A stretch of DNA of 50,834 nucleotides from Candidatus Woesearchaeota archaeon (lineage in GTDB: Archaea; Nanobdellota; Nanobdellia; Woesearchaeales; DSVV01): the NCBI GenBank assembly GCA_016219865.1, contig JACRKF010000001.1, positions 1 to 50,834 on the forward strand. Direction: 5' to 3'. This document shows positions 1-7,808 of the stretch, piece after piece. Position 1 is the first letter of the stretch; the number at the start of each line of letters is the position of its first letter. A model generated the notes under the pieces. It did no database searches and was not told where the DNA came from. It saw only the letters and a program-made list of their open reading frames with translations. Made by a program: the position numbers and the translations under genes.

Positions 1-120
1 AGTTTTTCAGAGGACAAAAAGAGAACAGGATGGAGATTTGCTCAAAAAAAAGAAGAAAGAATAGAAACAGCTTATGGACTTACAACAGCATGGCACAATT
101 TATTTTGGTTAGGCTCATAG
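1..120 (+). CDS. C-terminal tail of an unidentified protein (5' partial)
   Basis: Reading frame 1 is open from the first base and stops at 118-120. It gives about 39 residues rich in Lys, Glu and Arg followed by aromatic residues, ending FWLGS. Codon use (AAA, GAA, AGA) matches the rest of the window. The tail overlaps the first 30 codons of the methyltransferase frame that begins at 30, so one of the two readings is wrong in the overlap. I do not recognise the family. A basic stretch followed by an aromatic end resembles some transposase C-termini, but 39 residues are too few to say. Confidence 0.35.
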   Translation, partial: SFSEDKKRTGWRFAQKKEERIETAYGLTTAWHNLFWLGS

Positions 121-917
121 TTTACTGTCCCACAGCCGTTTCTATTTTAGTTAGTGTTTTAGATTATTTAAATATTCCAGATAGCAAAGAAAATGCTTCA
201 ATAATAGTAACTCTTGCTGCTCTAAACGATTTAGATCAATATGAAATTGCAGGAAGACAATTATTAGAACAAATTGGAGTAATTGAAAGAATTCCACAAA
301 AACTAACTGCAAGAACAGAAATTACTTACAGACAAATTAGAAAATATCTTGTTGGAAACTCAGTCTTAGACTTAGGTTGCGGCGATGGAAATATTGGAAA
401 AATCTTAGCAAGCAGAGATAATTTAGAGGTAGCATTGGCAGATGTGTATAAACACGACAATATAAGAAACATTGGTTTATTTTTCTATAGAATTGCCACT
501 AATGGAATTATTCCTACAAATAGACAATATGATGCTTCTTTATTACTGACAGTTCTTCATCATGCAAATAATCCAATCAAAACATTACAAGAAGCAAAAA
601 GAGTAACAAAAAAAGACGGAAGGATTATTGTGATTGAATCAGTTTACGGAATACAAGATAGCTCGCCATTTGGGCAACTTTCTCAAGAAGAACAAAGATT
701 GGCAAACATTTTCTTTGATCATTTCTATAATCGAATAGTACATTATAGTGAAGAGAAAGAACATAAAGTAAATGTGCCATTCAACTTTAACACACCAGAA
801 CAATGGAAATCAATCTTTAAGTTATATGGATTAGAAGAGATTGCTTATGAAACATTAGGTATTGACCAACCCATTGTGCCAGAATACCACACATTGCATG
901 TTCTAGTAAGATTATGA
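30..917 (+). CDS. Class I SAM-dependent methyltransferase
   Basis: Predicted to transfer a methyl group from S-adenosylmethionine; the substrate is unknown. Motif I VLDLGCGDG lies at residues 112-120. A motif like DASLLLTVLHHANNP (post-II/IV region of methyltransferase type 11 enzymes) and a GRIIVIES strand follow, so the fold is the usual Rossmann type. The first 30 codons overlap another open frame ending at 120, and residues 1-45 do not look like methyltransferase sequence. The true start could therefore be ATG at 90 or a later non-ATG codon. The stop TGA overlaps an ATG (914-916) that probably began the next gene. It could act on a small molecule, lipid or sugar intermediate; nothing nearby decides. 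Confidence 0.8.
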   Translation: MEICSKKRRKNRNSLWTYNSMAQFILVRLIVYCPTAVSILVSVLDYLNIPDSKENASIIVTLAALNDLDQYEIAGRQLLEQIGVIERIPQKLTARTEITYRQIRKYLVGNSVLDLGCGDGNIGKILASRDNLEVALADVYKHDNIRNIGLFFYRIATNGIIPTNRQYDASLLLTVLHHANNPIKTLQEAKRVTKKDGRIIVIESVYGIQDSSPFGQLSQEEQRLANIFFDHFYNRIVHYSEEKEHKVNVPFNFNTPEQWKSIFKLYGLEEIAYETLGIDQPIVPEYHTLHVLVRL

Positions 918-1130
918 TAAATACATGTTATAGGAGAAAACCCTGAAGTATTCGAAGCTTTAGAAGAATATGATAGAACCAGAAAATTGCGGAAAGTGAG
1001 TTATAGAGAAAGAATTAATCTCACAATAGATAGTTCCTTATTATCTCAATTTAAGAATTATTGCAAGAATAAGAACATAAATATGTCCAGATTAATTGAG
1101 AAACATATGAAAGAAGAAATAAGAAATTAA
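914..1130 (+). CDS. Small ribbon-helix-helix protein, apparently frameshifted near its start
   Basis: The frame ending at TAA 1128-1130 encodes a short ribbon-helix-helix DNA-binding domain: a strand INLTIDSSL, a helix LSQFKNYCKNKN, a turn NMS and a second helix RLIEKHMKEEI. This is typical of Arc/MetJ-like repressors and RHH antitoxins. Coding character extends upstream to about 921 (IGENPEVFEALEEYDR), but that frame has no ATG before the stop at 918. An ATG at 914-916 overlaps the methyltransferase stop (ATGA) one frame away, so a single-base frameshift at about 921-927 would restore a coupled gene. Alternatively GTG at 996 starts a 44-aa protein that still holds the whole RHH fold. No toxin partner is visible next to it. 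Confidence 0.6.
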
Positions 1131-1145
1131 AAATAAAGTAAAAAA

Positions 1146-2294
1146 TCATTCAATAACTACAAATTCCTTGCCTCTCACCTGCTTAACAATCACATCTTTC
1201 TGCGCATTTCCTTCTGCATCAAAGCTTGTTTCTCCAGTCGCGCCATTATAATCTTTTATTGCAAGCAATCCTTCTTGAATTGCTTTTGGAGAATATCCTT
1301 TCTCAGCAATTGCTTTTGAAACAAGCTGCAAACTGTCATACCCAAAAGAAGCTCTATAATCAGGATCTTTGCCAAAACGTTTCTTGTAGACTTCGCAAAA
1401 TGCAACGCCAACTAAACCTTCACATGTTGTTTTAGTGCTTGGAAAGATAACTCCTTCAGCTGCATCTCCTGCTATCTCAAACAGTTTTCTATTCTCGAGC
1501 GCAACCATGCTAAACGCAGGCAAAGTAATCGCTAATTCTTTTTTCTGCTTAAATACTAAACCTAAATCATTATATAATCCGCAAGCAAAGATTGCATCAA
1601 CTTCAGTATCTTTTATTTTTAACAACTGTGTTCGCATATCTGTATCCTTGCCATTGTATTTTTCAGTTATTACAACAGTTATGCCAAATTGACTGTATAA
1701 TTTATCCATCTGCTGCAGAAGATCATCACATGCTTCAGTTGCTTGAGAGATAATCCCTATTTTTTTATGACCTTTGTTAGAAATCTGTTCTAAGGATTTT
1801 TGAGCATGCTTTGCAGTGCTTTCCCGTAACTTAAACACCCATTCTCCTGCAGATTCAATTGCAGTTGTTAATGGTGTTGGCGCAAACAATACAATCTGTG
1901 ATTGTTGAGCAATTGGAGCAATCGTTACAGCTTCAGAACTCAAGACCCCGCCAATAACAACAGGAACTTTGTTGGCAGTAATCAATTTTTGGAATGCTGT
2001 TACAGTAGTTGGCAATGAACTTTGTGTATCCTCAATTATCAAGGTAACATTTTTCCCAGCAATGCCACCTTTTGCATTAATCTCATCTTGTGCAACAAGT
2101 ATTCCTTGCAACACAGCTTCTCCACCAACACTGCCAGAACCAGTCAGAGGTGCAACAACACCAATGGTAATAATTTCAGGCAATTGAGCAGATTGCTTTG
2201 GTTGCTGCTGAGCGCATGCAGTAATTAATATCATCAAAGATAAGCTAATCAATAATAATAATCTCCTGTTCAAATGTTTATTCAGATATTTCAT
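1146..2294 (-). CDS. Branched-chain amino acid-type ABC transporter substrate-binding lipoprotein
   Basis: A 382-aa extracytoplasmic solute-binding protein of the LivJ/periplasmic-binding type I class. The N-terminus is a lipoprotein signal: basic n-region, hydrophobic stretch and lipobox LITAC with Cys27 as the probable lipidation site. The mature part has the family's typical opening ITIGVVAPLTGSGS, then a GGVLSSEAV segment and a C-terminal lobe with FGYDSLQLVSKAI. It would bind a small ligand such as an amino acid or amide at the cell surface. No permease or ATPase gene is next to it, so it is an orphan binding protein here. It is divergent from a TrmB regulator across a 115-base gap with palindromes, which suggests local control. 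Confidence 0.85.
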   Translation of the reverse strand: MKYLNKHLNRRLLLLISLSLMILITACAQQQPKQSAQLPEIITIGVVAPLTGSGSVGGEAVLQGILVAQDEINAKGGIAGKNVTLIIEDTQSSLPTTVTAFQKLITANKVPVVIGGVLSSEAVTIAPIAQQSQIVLFAPTPLTTAIESAGEWVFKLRESTAKHAQKSLEQISNKGHKKIGIISQATEACDDLLQQMDKLYSQFGITVVITEKYNGKDTDMRTQLLKIKDTEVDAIFACGLYNDLGLVFKQKKELAITLPAFSMVALENRKLFEIAGDAAEGVIFPSTKTTCEGLVGVAFCEVYKKRFGKDPDYRASFGYDSLQLVSKAIAEKGYSPKAIQEGLLAIKDYNGATGETSFDAEGNAQKDVIVKQVRGKEFVVIE

Positions 2295-2350
2295 ATGTTA
2301 TGCCCCCTATCTATAATAGATCATAATTTAATTCGCTATAGTATAATCTA

Positions 2351-2371
2351 TTGAAAAACGAAGTTTTTCAA
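2351..2371. promoter_or_regulatory. Palindromic operator candidate between binding protein and TrmB gene
   Basis: TTGAAAAAC and GTTTTTCAA form a perfect 9-bp inverted repeat around GAA. It lies just upstream of the TATA-like TTATATTTAAA at 2372-2382, whose distance to the ATG at 2410 fits a short-leader mRNA. A second inverted pair, AATAGAT and ATCTATT, flanks the middle of the same gap. The likely ligand is the adjacent TrmB protein, by analogy with TrmB operators; this is inferred. Confidence 0.5.
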
Positions 2372-2409
2372 TTATATTTAAATAGTTGCTGTAAATTCTT
2401 TACAACAAG

Positions 2410-3156
2410 ATGAATGAAATATTAGTAAAACTACAAAAATTTGGATTATCAGAGAAAGAAGCAAAAGTATATATTGCATGCTTAGAACTCAATGATTCTA
2501 CTGCAAGCGAAATTGCATTGAAATCAAACTTGCCAAGAACATTGATGTATGACATATTAGAAAGACTCATCAATTTAGGCATAGTTTCCTATACAATAAA
2601 AACAAACAAGAAATATTTTCATGCCGCAGATCCAAAAGAATTATTGCGGATACTTTATGAAAAGGAATCTGCAATAAAAAGCATATTAGAACCATTAAGA
2701 ATTATACAAAAGAATAAAACAAACAAAAGACCAGAAGTTAACATCTATGAAGGTAAGGAAGGGATGAAAACAGTAATGAATGACATTCTTCTTTCAGGCT
2801 CAAAAGAATTCCTCGCTTATGGAAGTTCACGATCATCTTTTGCGATAATTCCAACATTTATTTTAGATTGGCATAAACGAAGAGTCAAGAAAAAGATATA
2901 TCAACGAGTAATTTACAATAATAGTAAAGTATCGCGAGACAGAATAAAAGAATTCAAAGACACATTAAGGCAATATGCAGATTATCGTCTGATGCAGATT
3001 AAACTAGACTCAAACATTGCATTTATGATATATAAGAATAAAGCGGTATTAACTGCATGGACTTCTGAGCCATTTGCAGTGATGATTGAAAATGAAGAGA
3101 TGGCAAACAGCCAAAAAAAATACTTTGAAGAACTTTGGAAGATTGCAAAGAAGTGA
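2410..3156 (+). CDS. TrmB family transcriptional regulator
   Basis: A 248-aa regulator with an N-terminal winged helix-turn-helix (about residues 8-75, starting FGLSEKEAKVYIACLEL) and a helical linker. The C-terminal half is of the TrmB sugar/effector type (NIYEGKEGMKTVMNDIL, then IAFMIYKNKAVLTAW). TrmB proteins are archaeal repressors or activators of transporter and sugar-metabolism genes. Here the gene is divergent from the ABC substrate-binding protein, the usual arrangement for a local regulator. It is a paralogue of the TrmB gene at 24216-24962. The start is supported by the TATA box about 30 bases upstream. The effector cannot be told from sequence. Confidence 0.85.
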   Translation: MNEILVKLQKFGLSEKEAKVYIACLELNDSTASEIALKSNLPRTLMYDILERLINLGIVSYTIKTNKKYFHAADPKELLRILYEKESAIKSILEPLRIIQKNKTNKRPEVNIYEGKEGMKTVMNDILLSGSKEFLAYGSSRSSFAIIPTFILDWHKRRVKKKIYQRVIYNNSKVSRDRIKEFKDTLRQYADYRLMQIKLDSNIAFMIYKNKAVLTAWTSEPFAVMIENEEMANSQKKYFEELWKIAKK

Positions 3157-3165
3157 TCAAAAATA

Positions 3166-3191
3166 CAAGTCTTCGTTTCACTCAAGACTTG
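3166..3191. terminator. Hairpin between convergent TrmB gene and tRNA-Met
   Basis: CAAGTCTT (3166-3173) and AAGACTTG (3184-3191) form an 8-bp stem with a 10-base loop, between the TrmB stop and the 3' end of the oppositely oriented tRNA. It could be a two-way terminator or processing signal. The loop CGTTTCACTC resembles loops of the palindromic repeat family found elsewhere in the window. Confidence 0.4.
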
Positions 3192-3206
3192 CAAAGAATT
3201 AAAAAC

Positions 3207-3281
3207 TGGCGGTACCGAGATTTGAACTCGGGACAGCGAGCTTATGAGACTCGCACTCTAACCAGTCTGAGTTATACCGCC
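3207..3281 (-). tRNA. tRNA-Met (anticodon CAT)
   Basis: The minus strand folds as a cloverleaf. The acceptor stem is GGCGGTA/TACCGCC and the T-arm is CCGAG/CTCGG with loop TTCAAAT. The anticodon stem CGAGT/GCTCG encloses loop CTCATAA; the anticodon CAT is at plus-strand 3244-3246. The discriminator is A, no CCA is encoded, and a T-run follows. The acceptor does not look like an archaeal initiator (A-G-C start), so elongator Met is most likely. A tRNA-Ile2 with a modified CAT anticodon cannot be excluded by eye. A TATA box at 3306-3317 (minus strand) lies about 30 bases upstream. Confidence 0.9.
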
Positions 3282-3305
3282 GTATACTAATAAAAAACAA
3301 GAAGT

Positions 3306-3317
3306 CATATATAATAA
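3306..3317 (-). promoter_or_regulatory. TATA box of tRNA-Met
   Basis: Minus-strand TTATTATATATG lies 25-35 bases before the tRNA 5' end at 3281, the normal archaeal TATA-to-start spacing. Confidence 0.55.
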
Positions 3318-3325
3318 TAACGGAT

Positions 3326-3493
3326 TTATTGAGGAAATTGTTTAGGCAACCACAAGAAAATAACCCAGATAACACCAAATCCTATGAAAAACATCCACAT
3401 ATTATAAGGTCTAAGAAAATAAAATGTCAAATGACTAACAACAATAATAATGCCAACAATTGCAATAAGCTTGCGAAACAGATTATTGTTCAT
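3326..3493 (-). CDS. Small two-helix membrane protein coupled to the PfkB gene
   Basis: A 55-aa protein starting MNNNLFRKLIAIVG. Two hydrophobic segments are visible, about residues 8-26 (KLIAIVGIIIVVSHLTFYF) and 31-49 (MWMFFIGFGVIWVIFLWLP), joined by a short polar turn. The start ATG overlaps the PfkB stop as ATGA (4-base overlap), the usual mark of translational coupling. No family is recognised. Downstream on the same strand is tRNA-Met. The overlap, two clean membrane helices and the absence of any overlapping gene argue that it is real. The function is unknown; it is most likely an inner-membrane helical hairpin. Confidence 0.65.
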   Translation of the reverse strand: MNNNLFRKLIAIVGIIIVVSHLTFYFLRPYNMWMFFIGFGVIWVIFLWLPKQFPQ

Positions 3494-4485
3494 AATGCTA
3501 CCTTTTCAACTTTATGTGAATATTTCTTCATTAATTTCATTGCATCTTTCCATTTCAAGAGAATATTCTTTGCGCCATAATATTGCACAACACTTTCTGC
3601 ATTTATTTGCGCAAGTTTCAAAGAAAACTCAATATCATTCGTTTTGATAAATCCAGCTAAAAATGAAGCTGTAAACGCATCTCCTGCGCCTGTTGTTTCT
3701 ACAACCTTGATTTTTCTTGGCTTAATAGAATATCTAAGATTGCCATCATAACAATAAGCTCCGTTCTTTCCATCAGTTATCACAACAATGCCTTGCTCAT
3801 GAATCAATAAATTACATTTTTCCAACAGATAATTAATATCAAAATTCAGACCAACCCTTAATAATAAAGCAGCTTCTTCTCTGTTAACAAATAACATCTT
3901 TGTTCGAGAAAGTATTGGATGCAAATAATGAGCGCCTTTCTGAGCCAAATAATTGCTTGGATTAAATGCAATTAAAATATTATTTCTTTCAGCAGAGACA
4001 GCCAATGCTTCGCATGTTTTATAAGATTCATGCAAAAGTGTAGCAATATAATACCATTGTGACTTAATCTTTTTTTTATTGATATCTTTCATTGATAAAT
4101 AATCATTTGCGCCTTTGCAAACAAGAATAGTTCTGTCATGATCAACAGTATCAAGAATAATTGCAGTACCTGTTTCAATCTCTGATTGTTTACCTAGAAA
4201 ACTAATTTTTTCTTTTTTGAATTCATTCAATATCTGTTTGCCATATAGATCTTCTCCAATTTTACAAACAGAACCTGTTTTCAATCCAAGTCTTGCAAAA
4301 GCAACTGCAGTATTTGTCGCTCCTCCACCAGTCATATAAATCATATGCTCAACCAGAATTTTTCTTCCTGATGGATAAGCAAGCATATGTTCAATATGCC
4401 CATGACTTTCTACATCAAGCACATTTGCTTTTGTTTTCAGGAACAAATCAACTGTTGCTCCACCTATTGTGATTACATCAAACAT
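3490..4485 (-). CDS. PfkB family carbohydrate/nucleoside kinase
   Basis: A 331-aa ribokinase-fold enzyme that phosphorylates a sugar or nucleoside with ATP in the cytoplasm. It has an N-terminal substrate segment (GGATVDLFLK), the glycine-rich PfkB signature GGGATNTAVAFARLG and the C-terminal anion-hole motif TTGAGDAFTASFLAGF with the catalytic Asp of GAGD. Length and motif order fit the family. The substrate (ribose, adenosine, fructose-phosphate or other) cannot be decided. It is divergent from the thermosome gene; its TATA box (plus 4506-4515) is 25 bases before the ATG, so the mRNA is probably leaderless. It is followed by a coupled small membrane protein. Confidence 0.85.
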   Translation of the reverse strand: MFDVITIGGATVDLFLKTKANVLDVESHGHIEHMLAYPSGRKILVEHMIYMTGGGATNTAVAFARLGLKTGSVCKIGEDLYGKQILNEFKKEKISFLGKQSEIETGTAIILDTVDHDRTILVCKGANDYLSMKDINKKKIKSQWYYIATLLHESYKTCEALAVSAERNNILIAFNPSNYLAQKGAHYLHPILSRTKMLFVNREEAALLLRVGLNFDINYLLEKCNLLIHEQGIVVITDGKNGAYCYDGNLRYSIKPRKIKVVETTGAGDAFTASFLAGFIKTNDIEFSLKLAQINAESVVQYYGAKNILLKWKDAMKLMKKYSHKVEKVAL

Positions 4486-4505
4486 AAAATATTTCTGAGA
4501 AAAGA

Positions 4506-4538
4506 ACTATATAAGTTTTTCCATAAGCTTTATAAATA
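4506..4538. promoter_or_regulatory. Divergent TATA boxes for pfkB-type gene and thermosome
   Basis: ACTATATAAG (4506-4515) serves the minus-strand kinase, with its start 25 bases away. TTATAAATA (4530-4538) serves the plus-strand thermosome. The thermosome has a real leader: transcription should start near 4560, and the Shine-Dalgarno GGAGGGG at 4584-4590 sits 7 bases before the ATG. This contrasts with the leaderless style of most neighbours. Confidence 0.6.
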
Positions 4539-4597
4539 AACATCTGATTCTCTAAACAGTAAAACTAAATAATTGTTACTCTTGGAGGGGAATTTAT

Positions 4598-6232
4598 ATG
4601 GCGCAACAACAAATACAACCTATTTTTATTTTACCAGAAAGCACACAACGTTCAACAGGTAAGAACGCGCAAAGAAATAATATAATGGCTGCACGATTAG
4701 TTGCAGAAACAGTAAGAACAACACTTGGCCCAAAAGGAATGGATAAGATGTTAGTTGATTCATTAGGAGATGTTGTTATAACAAATGATGGCGTTACAAT
4801 TCTGAAAGAAATGCAGATTGAACATCCTTCTGCTAAGATGCTTGTTGAAGTTGCTAAAACTCAAGAAAATGAAGTTGGCGATGGAACAACAACAGCAGTA
4901 GTTATTGCTGGTGAACTTCTGAAACGAGCAGAAACATTGCTTGACCAAGATATTCATCCAACAGTTATTGCAAAAGGTTATAGATTAGCCGCAGAAAAAG
5001 CATTATCTGTTTTAAATCAGATGGCAGAAAATATATCAGAAAATGATAGATCAATGTTAAAGAAAATTTCAATAACTGCAATGACTGGAAAAGGCGCAGA
5101 ATCTTCAAAAGAACATTTGTCAGAAATGGCAGTAATAGCAATTACATCAATTGTTGAAAAAGATAAAGATACAGAAAAAACCATAATTGATCTTCAAAAC
5201 ATAAAATTAGAAAAAAAAGTTGGAGCTTCTGTTGAAGAATCTGAATTAATTCTAGGATTAGTAATTGACAAGGAAAAAGTGCATTATGGCATGCCAAAAC
5301 AAGTAAGAAATGCAAAAATAGCATTAATTGATGCTGCTGTTGAAATTCGCTCAACAGAGACAGATGCAAAAATCCAGATTAATGATCCAATGCAAATGCA
5401 GGCATTTTTAGATCAAGAAGAAAAAATGCTGCGAGATATGGTTGAGAAAATTGCAAAAACAGGAGCAAATGTTGTATTCTGCCAAAAAGGAATTGACGAT
5501 GTTGCGCAACATTTCTTAGCAAAAAAAGGAATTTATTGTGTTAGAAGAGTTAAAAAATCAGATATGGAAGCATTAGCTCGAGCATCAAATGGAAGAATAA
5601 TTACTAATTTTGATGATCTTTCTGAACAAGACCTTGGTTCAGCAGGATTAATCGAAGAGAAAAAAATTGGCGATGAAATGATGACATATGTCAAAGAATG
5701 CAAGAATCCAAAAGCAGTAACAATGCTGTTGCGTGGTTCAACTGAACACGTTGCAGCTGAAGTAAAACGAGCAATGGAAGATGCATTAGGCGGATTAGCA
5801 AGCGCTTTACGAAAAGGAAAGATTGTCGCAGGAGCTGGTTCAACTGAGATGGAATTAGCAAGATATATTCGAAAGTACGCTGAAACATTATCAGGCAGAG
5901 AACAATTAGCTGTACAAGCATTTGCTGACGCTCTTGAGATAATTCCGAGAACTCTTGCAGAAAATGCAGGCATTGATCCGATTGACATTTTAGCCGAACT
6001 AAAAGCAAGCCATGATAAAGGCATGAAATGGGCTGGAGTAGATGTTTTCAATGGCAAGGTAATGGATGCATTTGCAAATGATGTAATTGAACCACTAAGC
6101 ATCAAAACACAAGCAGTAAGTTCAGCAGCAGAAGTTGCAGTGATGATTCTCAGGATAGATGATGTGATTGCTGCATCAAAATCTGCAGCTCCACCAATGC
6201 CGCAAGGCGGTATGGGCGGAATGGATATGTAA
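4598..6232 (+). CDS. thsA: Thermosome subunit (group II chaperonin)
   Basis: A 544-aa ATP-dependent protein-folding chaperonin subunit that assembles into a double-ring cage in the cytosol. Family marks are [16 protein letters not shown], the nucleotide-binding NDGVTIL and GDGTTT motifs, and the C-terminal GGMGGMDM tail typical of archaeal thermosomes. Length is normal. A strong Shine-Dalgarno precedes the ATG, fitting high expression. No heat-shock operator can be assigned by eye. A 190-codon open frame on the opposite strand inside this gene is a shadow of its codon bias. The thsA symbol is used generically; the number of paralogues in the genome is unknown. Confidence 0.97.
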   Translation: MAQQQIQPIFILPESTQRSTGKNAQRNNIMAARLVAETVRTTLGPKGMDKMLVDSLGDVVITNDGVTILKEMQIEHPSAKMLVEVAKTQENEVGDGTTTAVVIAGELLKRAETLLDQDIHPTVIAKGYRLAAEKALSVLNQMAENISENDRSMLKKISITAMTGKGAESSKEHLSEMAVIAITSIVEKDKDTEKTIIDLQNIKLEKKVGASVEESELILGLVIDKEKVHYGMPKQVRNAKIALIDAAVEIRSTETDAKIQINDPMQMQAFLDQEEKMLRDMVEKIAKTGANVVFCQKGIDDVAQHFLAKKGIYCVRRVKKSDMEALARASNGRIITNFDDLSEQDLGSAGLIEEKKIGDEMMTYVKECKNPKAVTMLLRGSTEHVAAEVKRAMEDALGGLASALRKGKIVAGAGSTEMELARYIRKYAETLSGREQLAVQAFADALEIIPRTLAENAGIDPIDILAELKASHDKGMKWAGVDVFNGKVMDAFANDVIEPLSIKTQAVSSAAEVAVMILRIDDVIAASKSAAPPMPQGGMGGMDM

Positions 6233-6252
6233 GGATCTTATTATTCTAAACT

Positions 6253-7671
6253 TTACTTTTTTATCCAACTTTTCATAGTCAATAGAAAACAACTAACAGG
6301 CATTATTTTTGAATTAACAAAATCTTGTTTGCTGAGCAATAACGACTTTTCAAATTCTTTCAGAATCTTGGTATCTTCCTTATTAATGGAGTTCTGCCAC
6401 TTGATTTCAATACCAAAAAGCTGACTTGAATTATGAGTTTGCCTTACAACAAGATCCATCTCTTTTGTTTTTTGTTTATTTTTCCAATAGAAGATATTAT
6501 CTTTATAATCATATAGATTATCTTGATTATTTTCCACCATATATTTTATAAAATGATTAAATACAATTCCTTCAACAAGTTTACTGAACTCTTCAGGATT
6601 ATCTCTATTTTTGAAAGAATAGTCATAAACATTTTCTATTCCAAATACCCATTTATATAATGCATAATAAAGAAGAGGATCAAAGAAATAGATTTTTTTA
6701 TTCTTTGGGAACTCTGCAATCTGCTTATTAAAATCAAGTTTATAGATAAATTGAAGGATGAATAATTCTTCAAGACAAGAGATATAATCCGCAACAGTAT
6801 TATGGGAATCTATTTCAGTTTCTGATTTTAATGAATTATAACTGATTTCTGTCCCATATACTGAAAATATCCTTTTAAGTATTTGCTTTGAGAATCGCTC
6901 ATTTTTTTTCCATTTTGCCAAATCACCTATAAACCAATTAGTATAGATTTCGTAGATTGATTCATCAATAGCATTATTTGCATGAAAAGAATTTATTGCT
7001 TTAAGAAATCCACCTGTCATACAATAATTAAGAAAATCTTTTTGAATTTCATTTTTATACAGCTCAAGATGTTTTATATTTTTGTTAAAATCATCTGTTA
7101 GTTCTTTACAATAAGTTGCTTTAATTGCAGCAGCATATTCATAGAAACTCAATGGAAAGAGGATAAAATGTCTTTTACCAATACCTACTCTCCCAGGTAA
7201 ACGCTCAATATTTCTTTTAATATCAATAGAATGTGAGCCTGTAATTAACAAAAAGCATTTACGTAATAATCCACGATCATAAATATTTTTTATTGCTATT
7301 TGCCAATCATCTACAAAAGCAATCTCATCCAAAAACAAATATCGTTGTTCTGTATTATCACCAAATTCAAGATATGCTTCAATTACAGCAATCAACTGAT
7401 TATAGTCCTTAAGAATATCACAAGAATAATAAAAAATTTGTTTTGCTAAAACAGTTTTGAGAAGTTGCTCTATTGTTTGCTTTATCCATGTTGTTTTTCC
7501 AATCTGTCGTGGTCCACGCACAGAATAAATACCTTCAGTAAACTCAGTCATAATTGTATAATGCCAAACAATAGCATATTGCCGTAATAATTGCAAGTGA
7601 AAATCATTCTCAATAAGCGCTTTATTCTCCCACCATGGATTTGACTTTTTTAGTTCTGATAGCTCTACCAT
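6253..7671 (-). CDS. AAA+ ATPase with DUF4143-type C-terminal domain
   Basis: A 472-aa archaeal ATPase of the AAA_14/DUF4143 group. The Walker A motif is GPRQIGKTT and Walker B is RYLFLDEI, followed by an arginine-containing LLITGSHS sensor segment. The C-terminal half has the DUF4143 pattern with a nuclease-like LVVRQTHNSSQLFGIEIKW stretch (D...E-x-K). Many members occur as lone genes in archaea and bacteria and have no established function; links to mobile elements or TA-like roles have been suggested. Its TATA box (minus, 7691-7700) is 25 bases upstream, so it is leaderless. Two related palindromic repeats lie just beyond, possibly operators. It is not in an operon with the thermosome, which is convergent. 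Confidence 0.8.
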   Translation of the reverse strand: MVELSELKKSNPWWENKALIENDFHLQLLRQYAIVWHYTIMTEFTEGIYSVRGPRQIGKTTWIKQTIEQLLKTVLAKQIFYYSCDILKDYNQLIAVIEAYLEFGDNTEQRYLFLDEIAFVDDWQIAIKNIYDRGLLRKCFLLITGSHSIDIKRNIERLPGRVGIGKRHFILFPLSFYEYAAAIKATYCKELTDDFNKNIKHLELYKNEIQKDFLNYCMTGGFLKAINSFHANNAIDESIYEIYTNWFIGDLAKWKKNERFSKQILKRIFSVYGTEISYNSLKSETEIDSHNTVADYISCLEELFILQFIYKLDFNKQIAEFPKNKKIYFFDPLLYYALYKWVFGIENVYDYSFKNRDNPEEFSKLVEGIVFNHFIKYMVENNQDNLYDYKDNIFYWKNKQKTKEMDLVVRQTHNSSQLFGIEIKWQNSINKEDTKILKEFEKSLLLSKQDFVNSKIMPVSCFLLTMKSWIKK

Positions 7672-7710
7672 AATGATATAAAGTAGAACTCATATATAAA
7701 TGTTGCTTTT

Positions 7711-7768
7711 TGGTCAATACTATTGACAATATTTCCTGCTTTATTGGTACTACCATTGACAATATTTC
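7711..7768. repeat. Two operator-like repeats upstream of the AAA ATPase
   Basis: The 15-base stretch ATTGACAATATTTC with its left flank occurs at about 7711-7735 and 7744-7768, 33 bases apart. Each copy carries a short palindrome at its left side: GTCAATACTATTGAC in the first, TGGTACTACCA in the second. They lie directly upstream of the ATPase TATA box and between it and the stop of the kinase gene. A repressor or activator binding pair is likely; the protein is unknown. Confidence 0.5.
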
Positions 7769-7808
7769 TAAATGCTATAGAAGAAAGAATACTCAAAAAA
7801 GAGATCTA

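Noticed and set aside
3329-3580. 83-codon plus-strand frame beside the PfkB gene
   Set aside because: It overlaps the kinase and the opposite-strand small membrane gene and is Asn/Lys low complexity; the minus-strand gene explains the region better.
5533-6105. 190-codon open frame opposite the thermosome gene
   Set aside because: It lies wholly within a certain gene, its protein has no domain pattern, and the open frame follows from the thermosome's codon bias.
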